NCBI GenBank assembly: GCA_016713425.1
Contig: JADJPE010000005.1
Location: forward strand, 2,046,001-2,110,000
Source of the DNA: Deltaproteobacteria bacterium
Lineage (GTDB): Bacteria > Myxococcota > Kuafuiibacteriia > Kuafuiibacteriales > Kuafuiibacteriaceae
Direction of reading: 5' to 3'
DNA: 64,000 bases
Shown here: piece by piece, positions 18,012-29,842 of the stretch
Layout of the letters: each line of letters opens with the position of its first letter
How positions within the stretch are numbered: the stretch's first letter is position 1
Notes under the pieces: model-generated
Database searches by the model: none
Seen by the model: the letters and a program-made list of their open reading frames with translations, nothing else
What the model was told of the DNA's origin: nothing
Translations under genes and position numbers: made by a program

Positions 18012-18671
18012 ATGACATCGAGTAATCGCTCCCGACGAAGCCATTTTCCTGGCACGACCCCCCCCGAGGCGTCGGTGGACCTCCCAGCGGAGCCGCTCCC
18101 ACCCGAGACGCCATCGGACGAGAGGCTGCGACCTGGACCCGACGCGCCCATCATGCTGATTCCCATTGGGGAGGTCGACGAGGCGCTGATCGGGAAGACG
18201 GTGAAGCCGCTCGAAGAGGCGTTTCACCGGGTGGTCACAATCTCGAAGTCGCTGCCCGTACCGAAATACGCGTTCAACCCAACGCGCGGACAGTATCACT
18301 CGGCGGCGATCCTCAAGCGCGTGGAGGAGCTTCGCGCGCAGGAGTGGGATGCCGCCATTGGTCTGGTCGACGTCGATCTCTTTGTGCCCGAGGTCCCATT
18401 TATTTTCGGCGAGGCGGATCGCAGTACGCGCTCGGCCATCATCAGCCTGACCCGCCTCCGGTCGGAGTCTGGGCCCTCGGAGTCGCGTCGTGAGGTGCTG
18501 ACGAAGCGCCTGGTGGCCGAGGCCATCCACCAAGTTGGGCTCATCCGGGGCCTGGCGCAATGCCCGAACAATCGGTGTGTGATGTTCTTTTCGGCGACGG
18601 TTCAGGACACCGACAAGAAGGGTGCAGGATTCTGCGCCAACTGTCGCAAGCGCCTCATGTCTGAGGGCTGA
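18012..18671 (+). CDS. Archaemetzincin-family protein, catalytic residues missing
   Basis: 219 residues. The C-terminal half follows the archaemetzincin (peptidase M54) layout: strand region DAAIGLVDVDLFVPEVPFIF, a helix that should carry HExxHxxGxxH, then CPNNRCVMFFS and FCANC, the structural Cys4 site. The helix reads AIHQVGLIRGLAQC: the first His is kept, but Glu is Gln, the second His is Leu and the third is Gln. Zinc catalysis is therefore very unlikely. The four structural cysteines are intact, arguing for a folded, selected protein rather than decay. GAGGTGAG directly precedes the ATG. Role unknown; perhaps binding rather than hydrolysis. Confidence 0.75.
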   Translation: MTSSNRSRRSHFPGTTPPEASVDLPAEPLPPETPSDERLRPGPDAPIMLIPIGEVDEALIGKTVKPLEEAFHRVVTISKSLPVPKYAFNPTRGQYHSAAILKRVEELRAQEWDAAIGLVDVDLFVPEVPFIFGEADRSTRSAIISLTRLRSESGPSESRREVLTKRLVAEAIHQVGLIRGLAQCPNNRCVMFFSATVQDTDKKGAGFCANCRKRLMSEG

Positions 18672-18690
18672 TCGACCTCGAGGATGCTGC

Positions 18691-18707
18691 CTGTTCGATT
18701 CGAACAG
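18691..18707. promoter_or_regulatory. Palindrome upstream of parB
   Basis: ctgttcga-t-tcgaacag, a perfect 8-bp inverted repeat with a one-base centre, lies 120-137 bases before parB. It has the look of a dimeric repressor operator. It does not match the parS consensus. Protein unknown. Confidence 0.35.
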
Positions 18708-18827
18708 TGTCCAAATCCCTGAAATCTTGCGCTGTTTGGGTCGAAGACGCGACCGATGGCGGAGTTCGCAAACTTTCAGCGACGAGTGCTTTTCGTTTCC
18801 GGATGAATTGGCTAGGTTCACCGACCG

Positions 18828-19739
18828 TTGGCATCTCCCATTCAGAAGCGACCTGCGCTTGGAAAAGGTCTTGGTGCGCTCATCCCGCAGAAGCAGCGGG
18901 ATGAGCATCGTGTCGTGTCGACGCCTCCCGAGGCCGCGAAGGTCGGGGCGCTGCAAGTGCCGATCGAGGACGTCCGTCCGAATCGAATGCAGCCGCGAAA
19001 GACCTTCGACGATGCGGCGATGGAGGAGTTGGCAGCGTCGATCGGCGAGCACGGATTGATGCAGCCGATCTTGGTGCGCGCTCGAGGCAATGGGTTTGAG
19101 ATCATTGCTGGGGAGCGGCGGTGGCGCGCGTGTCAGCGTGCGGGTCTCAAGACGATCGAGGTGATCGTCAAGGACTTGGCCGAGCAAGAGGTCTTCGAGT
19201 GGGCGCTGATCGAGAACATTCAGCGCGAGGACCTCAATCCGATCGAGGAAGCCGAAGCCTATCGTCGACTGCTTGAGACGACGGATATGACGCAAGAGCG
19301 TTTGGCGGTGCGTATCGGAAAAGACCGCTCGACGATCGCGAACGCGCTTCGTTTGCTCAAACTTCCCGACGAGGTGCGGCGGCAGGTCATATCGGGTGCG
19401 CTTTCCATGGGTCACGCGCGCGCGTTGCTTGCGCTCGAGACGCAGGACGAAATGGTCAAGAGCGCGCGAGAGATCGTAAAGCGCAACCTCAGCGTGCGTG
19501 AAGTCGAGCGGCTGGTGCGGGCGGCGCGCAAGAATGAAAGCGGCGCCCCCGCGAGCACGCCAGATCCCTACGCCCACCTTCCCGGAGGCGCGCCCGCGGT
19601 CCAGCGCGTCACCGACGATTTGATTCGCCGACTGGGCACGAAGGTGCGCGTGGTTGCGCAGGGGCGCCGTGGTCGTATCGAGATTGACTACGCGTCGCCC
19701 GAGGAGCTCGACCGACTTCTCCTTCAGCTCAAGAATTGA
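18828..19739 (+). CDS. parB: Chromosome partitioning protein ParB
   Basis: 303 residues. N terminus ALGKGLGALIP, a typical ParB start; nuclease-like CTP-binding domain with GERRWRACQRAG (box II-like) and ENIQREDLNPIEEAEAYRRL, then the helix-turn-helix that binds parS and a C-terminal dimerisation domain (RRGRIEIDYASPEELDRLL). It loads at parS as a CTP-dependent clamp for chromosome segregation. TTG start gives the conserved beginning. No parA is found upstream or in the window, and no parS-like sequence was recognised; ParB usually sits beside ParA near the origin. Confidence 0.93.
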   Translation: MASPIQKRPALGKGLGALIPQKQRDEHRVVSTPPEAAKVGALQVPIEDVRPNRMQPRKTFDDAAMEELAASIGEHGLMQPILVRARGNGFEIIAGERRWRACQRAGLKTIEVIVKDLAEQEVFEWALIENIQREDLNPIEEAEAYRRLLETTDMTQERLAVRIGKDRSTIANALRLLKLPDEVRRQVISGALSMGHARALLALETQDEMVKSAREIVKRNLSVREVERLVRAARKNESGAPASTPDPYAHLPGGAPAVQRVTDDLIRRLGTKVRVVAQGRRGRIEIDYASPEELDRLLLQLKN

Positions 19740-19746
19740 GGCGCTG

Positions 19747-19817
19747 CGGGACCACGGGACCACGGGACCACGGGACCACGGGACCACGGGACTGCGGGAC
19801 TGCGGAATTGCGGAACT
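19747..19817. repeat. 9-bp tandem repeat (gaccacggg) after parB
   Basis: About five exact copies of gaccacggg, followed by degenerate copies (gactgcggg, aattgcgga), starting eight bases after the parB stop. Confidence 0.85.
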
Positions 19818-20136
19818 GCTCAGCCGAGGCCTTCGAGCTCGGCCGGCCGAATGAATGTGTCTAGGCGCCGAGGTGACCCCAAAACATTGCGCCGCGGTTC
19901 ACAAAGTTGAAGCCCCCGCAAGCGAGCCCGAACGCGCGGGCGCCGCAGCCGTGACGGACGATGTTGCTTCCGAGCGCACTTGCTGGCGTCCCGGCGTGGT
20001 TGGTGACCCCGAGGTGTGTTCTCCTCACTTTGCGCGCGCTGAGGTTTCGTCGCCTCACTTGGGGGCCGTGGGGGCCTGGGTTCTCCGTCAGAGATCCTCT
20101 CCCGTTCGACGTCGTTTGCTGCATAATCAACCGACG
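19818..20136. other. Gene-free spacer with a stem-loop
   Basis: The gap between the repeat and the VWA lipoprotein holds a stem-loop (gccgag...ctcggc, 19823-19843) without a T run, which could help end parB transcription. Frames on both strands are open over much of the rest but have no ribosome site and no family resemblance. The sequence gtgacccc appears twice. Nothing else can be supported. Confidence 0.4.
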
Positions 20137-22398
20137 ATGTCGACTCCGAGAAGTTTTCTCACCTACGCGTGCGCGAGCTACGTCCTCTCGATTTCGGCGC
20201 TGCTTTGGTTAGGCTGCAGCGGCGATTCAGATTCGAATGCGCCCTCTGTTTCATCGCCTGATGCCGGCGAGACCGACGGTTCGTCGAACGGAAGCCGAGA
20301 TGGTTCGACGACGCCGGTGGATGCCGCGGGGTGGACGGTCGACGCTTCGGTCGTTGTCGCCGACGGCGGATGGCGGCCACCGATCTCGACGGTCGACACG
20401 GACTCCGACTCGTTGCCCAACGCGGCGGAGGACCGCGACCAGGATGGAGTCGTGGATCCCGGCGAGACGGACCCCTCGAAGAGCGACACCGACGGTGATG
20501 GGATCTTGGACAGTGATGAGGTCTTCGTCGCTGCTTGTTCTCTGACCCACGATCGACCATTTCGGATCCACGATCTTCCAGGTGCTGACTCTGAAGTCCT
20601 CGTTGACGCCGACGTCTCGGTCCATGGCATGCCGCGCTTGCCGGACAACCGAGCACCGGGCGGAATCTTCTACGATCCGAGCCTCCAGGTCGCGGCGATT
20701 CTTATCGGCAAACGACCCGCGCAGGGCGTTACGACGCCGGCCGCGCAGCGCGACTACGAGCAGCGCAACGTGTTGACGAAGCTTGGGAGCATCGAGAGTC
20801 AGCGAACCCGAAGCTTCGAAACGGTCGAGGGATTCAAGGCGGAGCAGGCCGGGATTCGTCTTCGTCTAGGCGTGCAGACGGATGCGGCTTCGCTCATCAA
20901 TGCTGTGGCGACGGGTCTCGTCGGCGACGTACCGCTGAGCGGAACTTTGCCGGCGGCGACGACAAAATCGGTCGCGGCCGTGGTCAACGTGCTCACGATC
21001 TATCGATCGGCATCACGTGTCGTCGTCCTTGTTGCCGCCGTCGTGGGCGAGACGCCCAGCGATGCGCAGCTTCTCCGCCTCGAAGAGTTCACCGACGGAA
21101 CAAACGTTGCGCGACACGGTGCCTTTACGCGTCACCTATGCGACGAGTTCGCCGCTTCGGGCAGTCTGTCGGCGGATATTCTCTGGGTGGTCGATGATTC
21201 GGGATCGATGGGCGACGATCAGGAGGCCGTTCGCGCGGCGGCTGATGCGATGGGGGACGTCTTGACTTCGGCGCAGGTCGACTATCGGCTCGCCGTGACC
21301 CGAACGATCTCCAACGTTGGGTATCCGACAAATACCCGCGGCACGCTCGAGGGGAATGGCTTCACACGGAACCTGAATACCTTCAAGGACGACGTGGTGG
21401 TCGGTGTGACGCGCGGTGGTTGGGAGCCGGGCCTCGAGACAGGTCTTCTTGCGCTCGATCGCCTCCTTCCGAAGACCGCGGTTGGGGCCGACGATCCATA
21501 CAAACTGAGGGAAGACGCGGCGGTCATCGTGATTCACCTTTCGGATGAGCGCGACCAAACGGTCGAATGCACGGCGTGTCCGGTCGACTGCCAGGACGCA
21601 GACTTTTATGAAGGCTTCTGCTCTGAGCCGGCCGGGCAAGCGGTCCTCGACGAGTTCATTGCGAACTATCGGTCACATGGTGCGGTGACGTTCGCGCTGG
21701 TTGGCGATCTGCCCAATGGTTGTCAGCAGTCGGTGGGCGATGACGAGTTCGAACCGGGGCAGGGCTATGTCGAGGTTGCGAACGCCACGGGCGGTCAGTT
21801 TGGGTCGCTGTGCGGCGACATGCGCCAGAATCTGGAGGACATCGGACGCGGCGCCATCGGTGTTGCTTCGACGTTCACGCTTTCCCATGTCCCGGCGTCG
21901 GCCACACTCAAAGTCGCCATCGGTCCGCCCGGCGAGCCGCACGTGATCCCGAGGAGCCGCGAGAACGGGTTCGACTTCGACGCGGTGTCGAACAAGATCA
22001 TCTTCTACGGCGATTCCAAACCGCAGGACGGTTGGGAAATCGCCGTCGGCTATCGGCAATGGGACTGGGCCGGCAATCCGGATACGCCTTCGGGCGCGTG
22101 CGACGATTGCGACGAGTACACGTCGTGTGCCCCCGAGCTCGACGTCGCGCTCTGCCAGGCCATCTGCGGGGACGCCATTTGTACGCCGGGCTCGGTCTGC
22201 GTGCCTGACACCGGACGCTGCGGCGATCCCTCTGAGCTCGAGAATCCATCGTCGAACGGCTGCACACAGACCTGTGACGTGGGGCTCGTGTGCGATCCTA
22301 CCCAAGACACCTGCGTCGTTCCTTGCGAGAGCGCCGGATGCGACGCGGGTGAGATCTGCAACACGGCGACTCACCTCTGCCAGATTCCAAACTTCTAG
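20137..22398 (+). CDS. VWA-domain lipoprotein
   Basis: 753 residues. Lipoprotein signal ending ALLWLGC (Cys 27), then a Ser/Asp/Gly-rich linker and calcium-binding-like repeats resembling thrombospondin type 3 (DQDGVVDPGETD, DTDGDGILDSDE). A von Willebrand factor A domain follows (about 345-540) with a metal-site motif DILWVVDDSGSMGDD, and a Cys-rich C terminus (about 650-753) with EGF-like spacing. Cell-surface protein, likely for adhesion or binding; many similar proteins occur in Polyangia. ATG at 20137 used because it gives the signal peptide; a longer frame upstream lacks one. Confidence 0.85.
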   Translation: MSTPRSFLTYACASYVLSISALLWLGCSGDSDSNAPSVSSPDAGETDGSSNGSRDGSTTPVDAAGWTVDASVVVADGGWRPPISTVDTDSDSLPNAAEDRDQDGVVDPGETDPSKSDTDGDGILDSDEVFVAACSLTHDRPFRIHDLPGADSEVLVDADVSVHGMPRLPDNRAPGGIFYDPSLQVAAILIGKRPAQGVTTPAAQRDYEQRNVLTKLGSIESQRTRSFETVEGFKAEQAGIRLRLGVQTDAASLINAVATGLVGDVPLSGTLPAATTKSVAAVVNVLTIYRSASRVVVLVAAVVGETPSDAQLLRLEEFTDGTNVARHGAFTRHLCDEFAASGSLSADILWVVDDSGSMGDDQEAVRAAADAMGDVLTSAQVDYRLAVTRTISNVGYPTNTRGTLEGNGFTRNLNTFKDDVVVGVTRGGWEPGLETGLLALDRLLPKTAVGADDPYKLREDAAVIVIHLSDERDQTVECTACPVDCQDADFYEGFCSEPAGQAVLDEFIANYRSHGAVTFALVGDLPNGCQQSVGDDEFEPGQGYVEVANATGGQFGSLCGDMRQNLEDIGRGAIGVASTFTLSHVPASATLKVAIGPPGEPHVIPRSRENGFDFDAVSNKIIFYGDSKPQDGWEIAVGYRQWDWAGNPDTPSGACDDCDEYTSCAPELDVALCQAICGDAICTPGSVCVPDTGRCGDPSELENPSSNGCTQTCDVGLVCDPTQDTCVVPCESAGCDAGEICNTATHLCQIPNF

Positions 22399-22490
22399 GT
22401 TTGCTTACGTGCCGATGAGCTTTCTCGCGGCTGGCCTTCGCTGACATCCCCTTCTTACGAGATTAGGAGATAGGTGTTCATCCTCGACGC

Positions 22491-24599
22491 TTACAAAGGG
22501 CGTCGGGGAGGATTCTTGTTCTTTCGGATGAGTTCCAGATAGGCGTCGACCGAGTGATCATCGAGCGCGCGGAACAAGTTGAGCGCCTGATTGCGCACGA
22601 TCGCGAGCGGCCCGGGGAAGAGAAGTCTTCCGAACTGATCGATGAACGCTACGAGCGGGAGGTGAACGCCACCTGGGAGCAAGTGCGGGACGACATCGCT
22701 GTTGTTGACCAGGCGATAATACTGAGCGTCGAGCCGTGCGAGATTCCGCTCAAACCCCGCGTTGAATGCTCCATCGCCCACGGCGGGCTGGCCACACGTG
22801 TAGAGCTGCGCGATGCGAAGATCGTGGTTCAAGCAGTACGATGAAAAGAGCGTGGCCAATGCTCCCCCGAGACTGTGCCCCCCGACCATGATCGCCGGTT
22901 CGGCGCCATGGTTTCGTCGGCCATCGGCTCGGTAGCCGTCAATCGTCGACATCAAGGCCGTGTCCGTCAACAGGCCCTCGATCTGTCGCACGAAGCCGTG
23001 ATGAATCCGGCCTCCCCCGTACAGACTTCCATCCGCGCCCAAGAAGCTCAAGTCGGCCAGGACATCGCTGAACGACTCCGTTCCGCGAAAGGCAACCAGC
23101 ACGACATTTCGTCCCGGGTCGTAGGCTACGAAACCTTGAGCGTCGGTGGGGCCATGCGAAAAGGCCGCGCACTTCGTGAAGCCCCATGCGGCCGCGTAGC
23201 TCGCGATGGTCGCTGGGTCTGAATAGGCAACCTTCGCGGCTTCGGTGAGGATCTCGGCGTTGTGGAGATCGAACCCTCTCGACGACGGATCGTACGGCGG
23301 AGGCACCAACGAAAGGCGCGCCGCTCGATCGCCGGGTGCGGCGGGCGGAAGGAGGATCCGCGCGTCTTCTGGGGTCATTGCGATGCAGGACTGCCCAGCG
23401 ATCGTGATGCGTTGAGCGCTCGGGCGCTCCACACCTCGTTCGGTCAGGCACCGAAGAATCGCAGAGGAAACATCGCTTCCGCGTTCGACGTCTTCGGCGA
23501 CGCTCGAAAGCCCCAAATAGCTGGCTTCCGGGAGCACGAAGACGTTCGTGGGCGCTTCGTCGGGCGCAGTCCTCAGTCGACGGAACGCCGCCCAGCCGTC
23601 GCCCTTGGCGGTGCTGCCCACGAGCCTCGCAGCGTTCTCGGCGAAGGGTGACGATGCATCCAGGAGCAGCGCCGCATCTTGGACGTCGAGGTACAGTCGT
23701 GTGTTCGGACCATCGCCGTCGACCGCGCCGTTCTCTACTTCGATATGGACCGGATCTACGCCCAACTTTCGAAGCCAGGCCTCGATGTCGTCCTCGACGT
23801 TGAGACCGGCGACCGTGGGGACGATCTTCCGGTACGCGCTTGCGGAGGCTCCAAAGCAGAGCCGTCCGGCGCGTCGTGTAATCGAGGCGGAACCGGTATT
23901 TTCGAGGAGGCTCTGGGTGGTCCGTGCGTAGTAGGGGTCATCGTATCCGGCTTCGTCCCAACCCGTACGGCGACGTGACGCATGAAGTGCTTCGGCGAGC
24001 TGGTCGGCGAATGGGCGCAGCGTTTCGGGGTCTCGCAGTCCGTTCGCGAGCGCGGAGGTCGGGAGACGCTCAAGCGACGCGTAGAGTGACGGGCAGTTCT
24101 CACGGAGCCAATCGTGCTGCTCGAGGTCAGTGGTCTGCTCGGCGAACTGCTGGATGAGCCGCATCAGCTCGCGTCTCTCCTGCCCGGGTTGGGTCTTGAA
24201 GTAACCGCTGCTGAGGCGCTGAGCCCGAACCCGAAGACCAAGGCCGAGCGCACTCCCGACCACGGGGCGCGTGGCCGCACCCCGCGGTCCGCCGCCGGAT
24301 GATGCGCCCCGCCGTCCGACGTCGACGGCGCCGCCTCGGCCAGGATCCAGACCTGGATCGGGACCTGGAGCGACACCTGGATACGGACCCGGAGGTGCTG
24401 AAGTGAACGGTTCGCCGTGGCGCACGCGAAGGAATCGATCGGGGATGGTGAGGCGAGCGCCAGCCAGGAGCCGATTAGGATTCGCGAGCCCGTTCAGGAT
24501 GGCGGTTGCCTCGGCTGCGGCGCGAAGCTGAGCTTCGGGCACGCCGTGGTTTCGCAGCAGGCCAAACAGTGTGTCGCCGCGCCCAACGTTGACCTCCAT
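22491..24599 (-). CDS. LysM-lipase class 3 protein
   Basis: 702 residues. Residues 3-52 look like a LysM-type peptidoglycan or glycan-binding repeat (GRGDTLFGLLRNHGV ... RLTIP). A Pro/Gly linker and a long middle region of no clear family follow. The C-terminal 200 residues are a class 3 lipase: VLVAFRGTES, the nucleophile elbow GGHSLGGALA (Ser near 575), NNSDVVPHL for the acid and a His in DDHSVDAYL. No signal peptide, so export would need a non-Sec route or lysis; together with its LysM this recalls secreted antibacterial or phage-like effectors, but no secretion system is seen here. Convergent with the VWA gene. Confidence 0.82.
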   Translation of the reverse strand: MEVNVGRGDTLFGLLRNHGVPEAQLRAAAEATAILNGLANPNRLLAGARLTIPDRFLRVRHGEPFTSAPPGPYPGVAPGPDPGLDPGRGGAVDVGRRGASSGGGPRGAATRPVVGSALGLGLRVRAQRLSSGYFKTQPGQERRELMRLIQQFAEQTTDLEQHDWLRENCPSLYASLERLPTSALANGLRDPETLRPFADQLAEALHASRRRTGWDEAGYDDPYYARTTQSLLENTGSASITRRAGRLCFGASASAYRKIVPTVAGLNVEDDIEAWLRKLGVDPVHIEVENGAVDGDGPNTRLYLDVQDAALLLDASSPFAENAARLVGSTAKGDGWAAFRRLRTAPDEAPTNVFVLPEASYLGLSSVAEDVERGSDVSSAILRCLTERGVERPSAQRITIAGQSCIAMTPEDARILLPPAAPGDRAARLSLVPPPYDPSSRGFDLHNAEILTEAAKVAYSDPATIASYAAAWGFTKCAAFSHGPTDAQGFVAYDPGRNVVLVAFRGTESFSDVLADLSFLGADGSLYGGGRIHHGFVRQIEGLLTDTALMSTIDGYRADGRRNHGAEPAIMVGGHSLGGALATLFSSYCLNHDLRIAQLYTCGQPAVGDGAFNAGFERNLARLDAQYYRLVNNSDVVPHLLPGGVHLPLVAFIDQFGRLLFPGPLAIVRNQALNLFRALDDHSVDAYLELIRKNKNPPRRPL

Positions 24600-24790
24600 G
24601 CGTCGTTTGCCTCCGGTCGAAAAACTGACAACAAGCAGGAGTTCCCGCCCAACGGGTGCGTGGAATGGCTCGTGGTCACTCGCGGCGGTGAGTCCGCACG
24701 CGTACGCGCGCTGTTCAGCATTCGTTTATCGGCGTGAGGCGGAAGTTGGTTGCGTCGTTTGCGCGGTTGGCGTCGTTCGATCGTTTACTT

Positions 24791-24812
24791 GCGCCCGTAC
24801 CTGGCGCATTTT
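24791..24812. promoter_or_regulatory. Short hairpin with T run upstream of the aldolase gene
   Basis: gcgcc-cgtacct-ggcgc followed by atttt, 64-85 bases before the aldolase ATG. Shape resembles a weak Rho-independent terminator or attenuator. No gene ends upstream on this strand, so leader control is as likely as termination. Seen by eye only. Confidence 0.25.
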
Positions 24813-24875
24813 CACCCCGGAGCGTCTTGGATACATAAGAGACTGGCGTTTTCTGTTCGAGGAGGTTGATCGGAT

Positions 24876-25790
24876 ATGAGCGAGCGTGTGCGAGAGATCT
24901 TGAGCTGGTACAGCTCAGAGAATCCTGGCGTGCTGAACAACTTGGCGCGCCTGATGAATACCGGGCGTTTGAGTGGGACCGGCAAGTTTGTCATCTTGCC
25001 GGTGGATCAAGGGTTCGAGCATGGCCCTGGCCGATCTTTTGCGCCGAACCCTCCGGGGTACGATCCCCGCTATCATTTTGAGCTGGCCATCGAAGCTGGA
25101 TGCAACGCCTATGCGGCACCTCTGGGCTTCTTGGAGGCGGGGGCCGCCGAGTTTGCCGGCCGCATGCCCACCATCTTGAAGCTCAACAACTCAGATTCGC
25201 TCACGAAGAGCGAGGATCCGTGTTCGGCCGTCACGGCCTCGGTGTCGGATGCGTTGCGTTTGGGGTGCACCGCGATTGGGTTCACGATCTATCCCGGTTC
25301 CGCGATGCGCAACGATATGTATGAAGAGATCCGCGCGATATCGGAGGAGGCGCGTGCGGTGGGTCTTCCGACCGTTCTTTGGTCTTACCCGCGTGGCAGC
25401 AGCCTATCGAAGCAGGGCGAAACCGCCATTGACGTGGTCGCATATGCAGCCCACATTGCATGTCAGCTTGGCGCCCATGTCGTGAAGGTTAAACCGCCGA
25501 CGGACCACATTGCGGATCCAGACGCGAGAAAAGCCTACGAAAAGGCGGGTGTCTCCTTCGCGAGATTGTCTGATCGCATCCGCCATGTCGTGCAAGCCAG
25601 CTTCAATGGACGGCGGATCGTTATCTTCTCCGGCGGAGTAGCCAAGGGGACCGATGCCGTGATCGAAGAGGCGCGTGAGATTCATGCGGGCGGCGGCTTC
25701 GGATCGATCATGGGGCGCAATAGCTTTCAACGCAGTCGTGAAGAAGGGGTGAGCTTGCTGACGAAGGTGATGGACGTCTATCGGAGTTAG
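24876..25790 (+). CDS. fbaB: Fructose-bisphosphate aldolase, class I (FbaB/DhnA type)
   Basis: 304 residues. Catalyses the reversible split of fructose 1,6-bisphosphate into glyceraldehyde 3-phosphate and dihydroxyacetone phosphate by a Schiff base. Signatures: PVDQGFEHGPG near the N terminus, HVVKVKPPTDH with the Schiff-base Lys, and the phosphate-binding FSGGVAKG and GFGSIMGRNSFQR. Full length for the archaeal-type class I branch. Strong ribosome site (GAGGAG) about 10 bases upstream of ATG. Stands alone with no other glycolytic gene around. Confidence 0.93.
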   Translation: MSERVREILSWYSSENPGVLNNLARLMNTGRLSGTGKFVILPVDQGFEHGPGRSFAPNPPGYDPRYHFELAIEAGCNAYAAPLGFLEAGAAEFAGRMPTILKLNNSDSLTKSEDPCSAVTASVSDALRLGCTAIGFTIYPGSAMRNDMYEEIRAISEEARAVGLPTVLWSYPRGSSLSKQGETAIDVVAYAAHIACQLGAHVVKVKPPTDHIADPDARKAYEKAGVSFARLSDRIRHVVQASFNGRRIVIFSGGVAKGTDAVIEEAREIHAGGGFGSIMGRNSFQRSREEGVSLLTKVMDVYRS

Positions 25791-26000
25791 GCCTGGACGT
25801 TCGGACCAGAGCTTTGGCTACGCGACATTCTATCCCCAATCAGGACGTCCATTTGCGCTCCGCCTTCTTGCTCCCATCGGTCTGTAAGAAACAACACATG
25901 GTTGCTGCATTCTGCGCACCGCTCGTCGTATTCTTTGTTCAACGCTGTGCGGGTACTGCACTTTGAAATGATCTCTCGGATTCTTGGGAAGGTGTGAGCG

Positions 26001-28676
<2,676 letters not shown>

Positions 28677-28694
28677 ATTCGCAGCTTGGGGCCG

Positions 28695-29561
28695 CTACGA
28701 GTCGCTACACTGAACACGTGTCGCACGCAGCTTTCCAGGGTTTTGTTCGGACCAAAATACCCAAAGACCCGCCGGCGTTATCGTTTGCACGATGCGTCGC
28801 GACCCGTTTTGGATCGCGAGCGGTACGAAAGGATCTAAAACTGTCAGATCTGATGCGTAGCGCGCCACTCGCATCATGCCGTCGAAGGTCACCGTAACGA
28901 ACAGATCTCCATCGCGGTGTGACATCGCAAGGTGATCCGCCTCTTCGATATGACTTCGACGAATGGGGCCGCCCGTGGATGTCATTGTGAGGAGCGATCC
29001 GCTTCGATCCCCGTTTGACCAGCCAGCGACGAACCCCGAACCTGTCCACAACAAGCTTGGATTGTCGGCGGGGACGGTTGGCGACGAAATGAGCGAAGCT
29101 TCCTGAGCACTGACGCCATCGCGCCCCACGAGTGCGAAGCCGATGGCGTATCCGTTTTGGTCGGCAGTGAAGCCGTCGTTTTCCGTGGCGACGCCCCATA
29201 GCGAGCCGTTGAACGCGATGGCGGGAACACAAAAACAGTCACCCCAGGCCGAGACGGCCGATCCGAAAGCTGTTCGCGTGCCGCGCTCGTCCAGAGGCGC
29301 AAACCACGCGCCCTGCTCATAGGGAAAAGGTCCGGTCGAAAATGCCGACCAGGCTGCACCGAAATGATCTCCGGCCCACTGGATGCTCGGTGAAGAATAC
29401 CACGTTGCATGGGTCGTGACTTCGCGTCGATCGACCTCACCGAGTGAATCGTCGAGGCTGGCCAGAGAGATGGTATTCTCCGAATCCGCCCCTGATCGCC
29501 ACATCACCCAACGCGTCGAGTCATCGCTGGTGAGCGCGGGCCAGCCTTGGGCGTCGCTCAC
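28695..29561 (-). CDS. Surface beta-propeller-like protein, 3' part of a frameshifted lipoprotein gene
   Basis: 288 residues with regularly spaced W/G/A-rich segments (WPALTSDD, SPSIQWAGDHFGAAWS, NPSLLWTGSGFVAGWS, VFWSEQNP), which suggests a beta-propeller of repeated ~45-residue blades. Family not assigned. It begins with a GTG four bases inside the stop of the upstream ORF. Reading this frame further upstream gives a continuation with GGCPYAQLGG, which fits the Asp/Ala linker of the other ORF, so the two are probably one protein broken by a single-base shift. Confidence 0.7.
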   Translation of the reverse strand: MSDAQGWPALTSDDSTRWVMWRSGADSENTISLASLDDSLGEVDRREVTTHATWYSSPSIQWAGDHFGAAWSAFSTGPFPYEQGAWFAPLDERGTRTAFGSAVSAWGDCFCVPAIAFNGSLWGVATENDGFTADQNGYAIGFALVGRDGVSAQEASLISSPTVPADNPSLLWTGSGFVAGWSNGDRSGSLLTMTSTGGPIRRSHIEEADHLAMSHRDGDLFVTVTFDGMMRVARYASDLTVLDPFVPLAIQNGSRRIVQTITPAGLWVFWSEQNPGKLRATRVQCSDS

Positions 29562-29842
29562 GCCACCAAGCTGGGCGTACGGGCAGCCCCCGCGTCGTGA
29601 CCCATCGCCGCATCGGTAAGCGCAGCATCCAGGCTGGTCGCTGCATCAGCAGGTCTTGTGTCGAGGCCGACGGTTGCATCGGAAGATGTCGCGTCCAGTG
29701 CCGGTGACGAGTCGGCCGATTCCAAGTCATAACCCAGTCGGACGCAGCCGCCACCCGCAAGCAGCCACAACATGACAAGGCTCGCCGCGAGGTACGCCGG
29801 GCGACCAACAAGACTGCGTCGCACTGGACCGATCGGAACCAT
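29558..29842 (-). CDS. Lipoprotein signal and linker, 5' part of the frameshifted gene
   Basis: 94 residues: signal peptide with lipobox LLAGGGC, then a linker rich in Asp/Ala/Thr (SDATVGLDTRPADAATS) typical of Polyangia surface lipoproteins, ending in an out-of-family tail RTPSLVA. A run of five C on the + strand (29587-29591, five G in the message) is where one extra base would fuse this to the downstream frame. Alternatives: true mutation, slippage control, or sequencing error. Confidence 0.65.
   Translation of the reverse strand: MVPIGPVRRSLVGRPAYLAASLVMLWLLAGGGCVRLGYDLESADSSPALDATSSDATVGLDTRPADAATSLDAALTDAAMGHDAGAARTPSLVA

Noticed and set aside
17943..19787. 614-residue minus-strand frame across the archaemetzincin and parB genes
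   Set aside because: The plus strand encodes two recognisable proteins here; this frame has no ribosome site and no motif.
19861..20130. Minus-strand frame with GCGARAFGLACGGFNF
   Set aside because: Short, Gly/Cys-rich, no ribosome site; not enough to call a gene.
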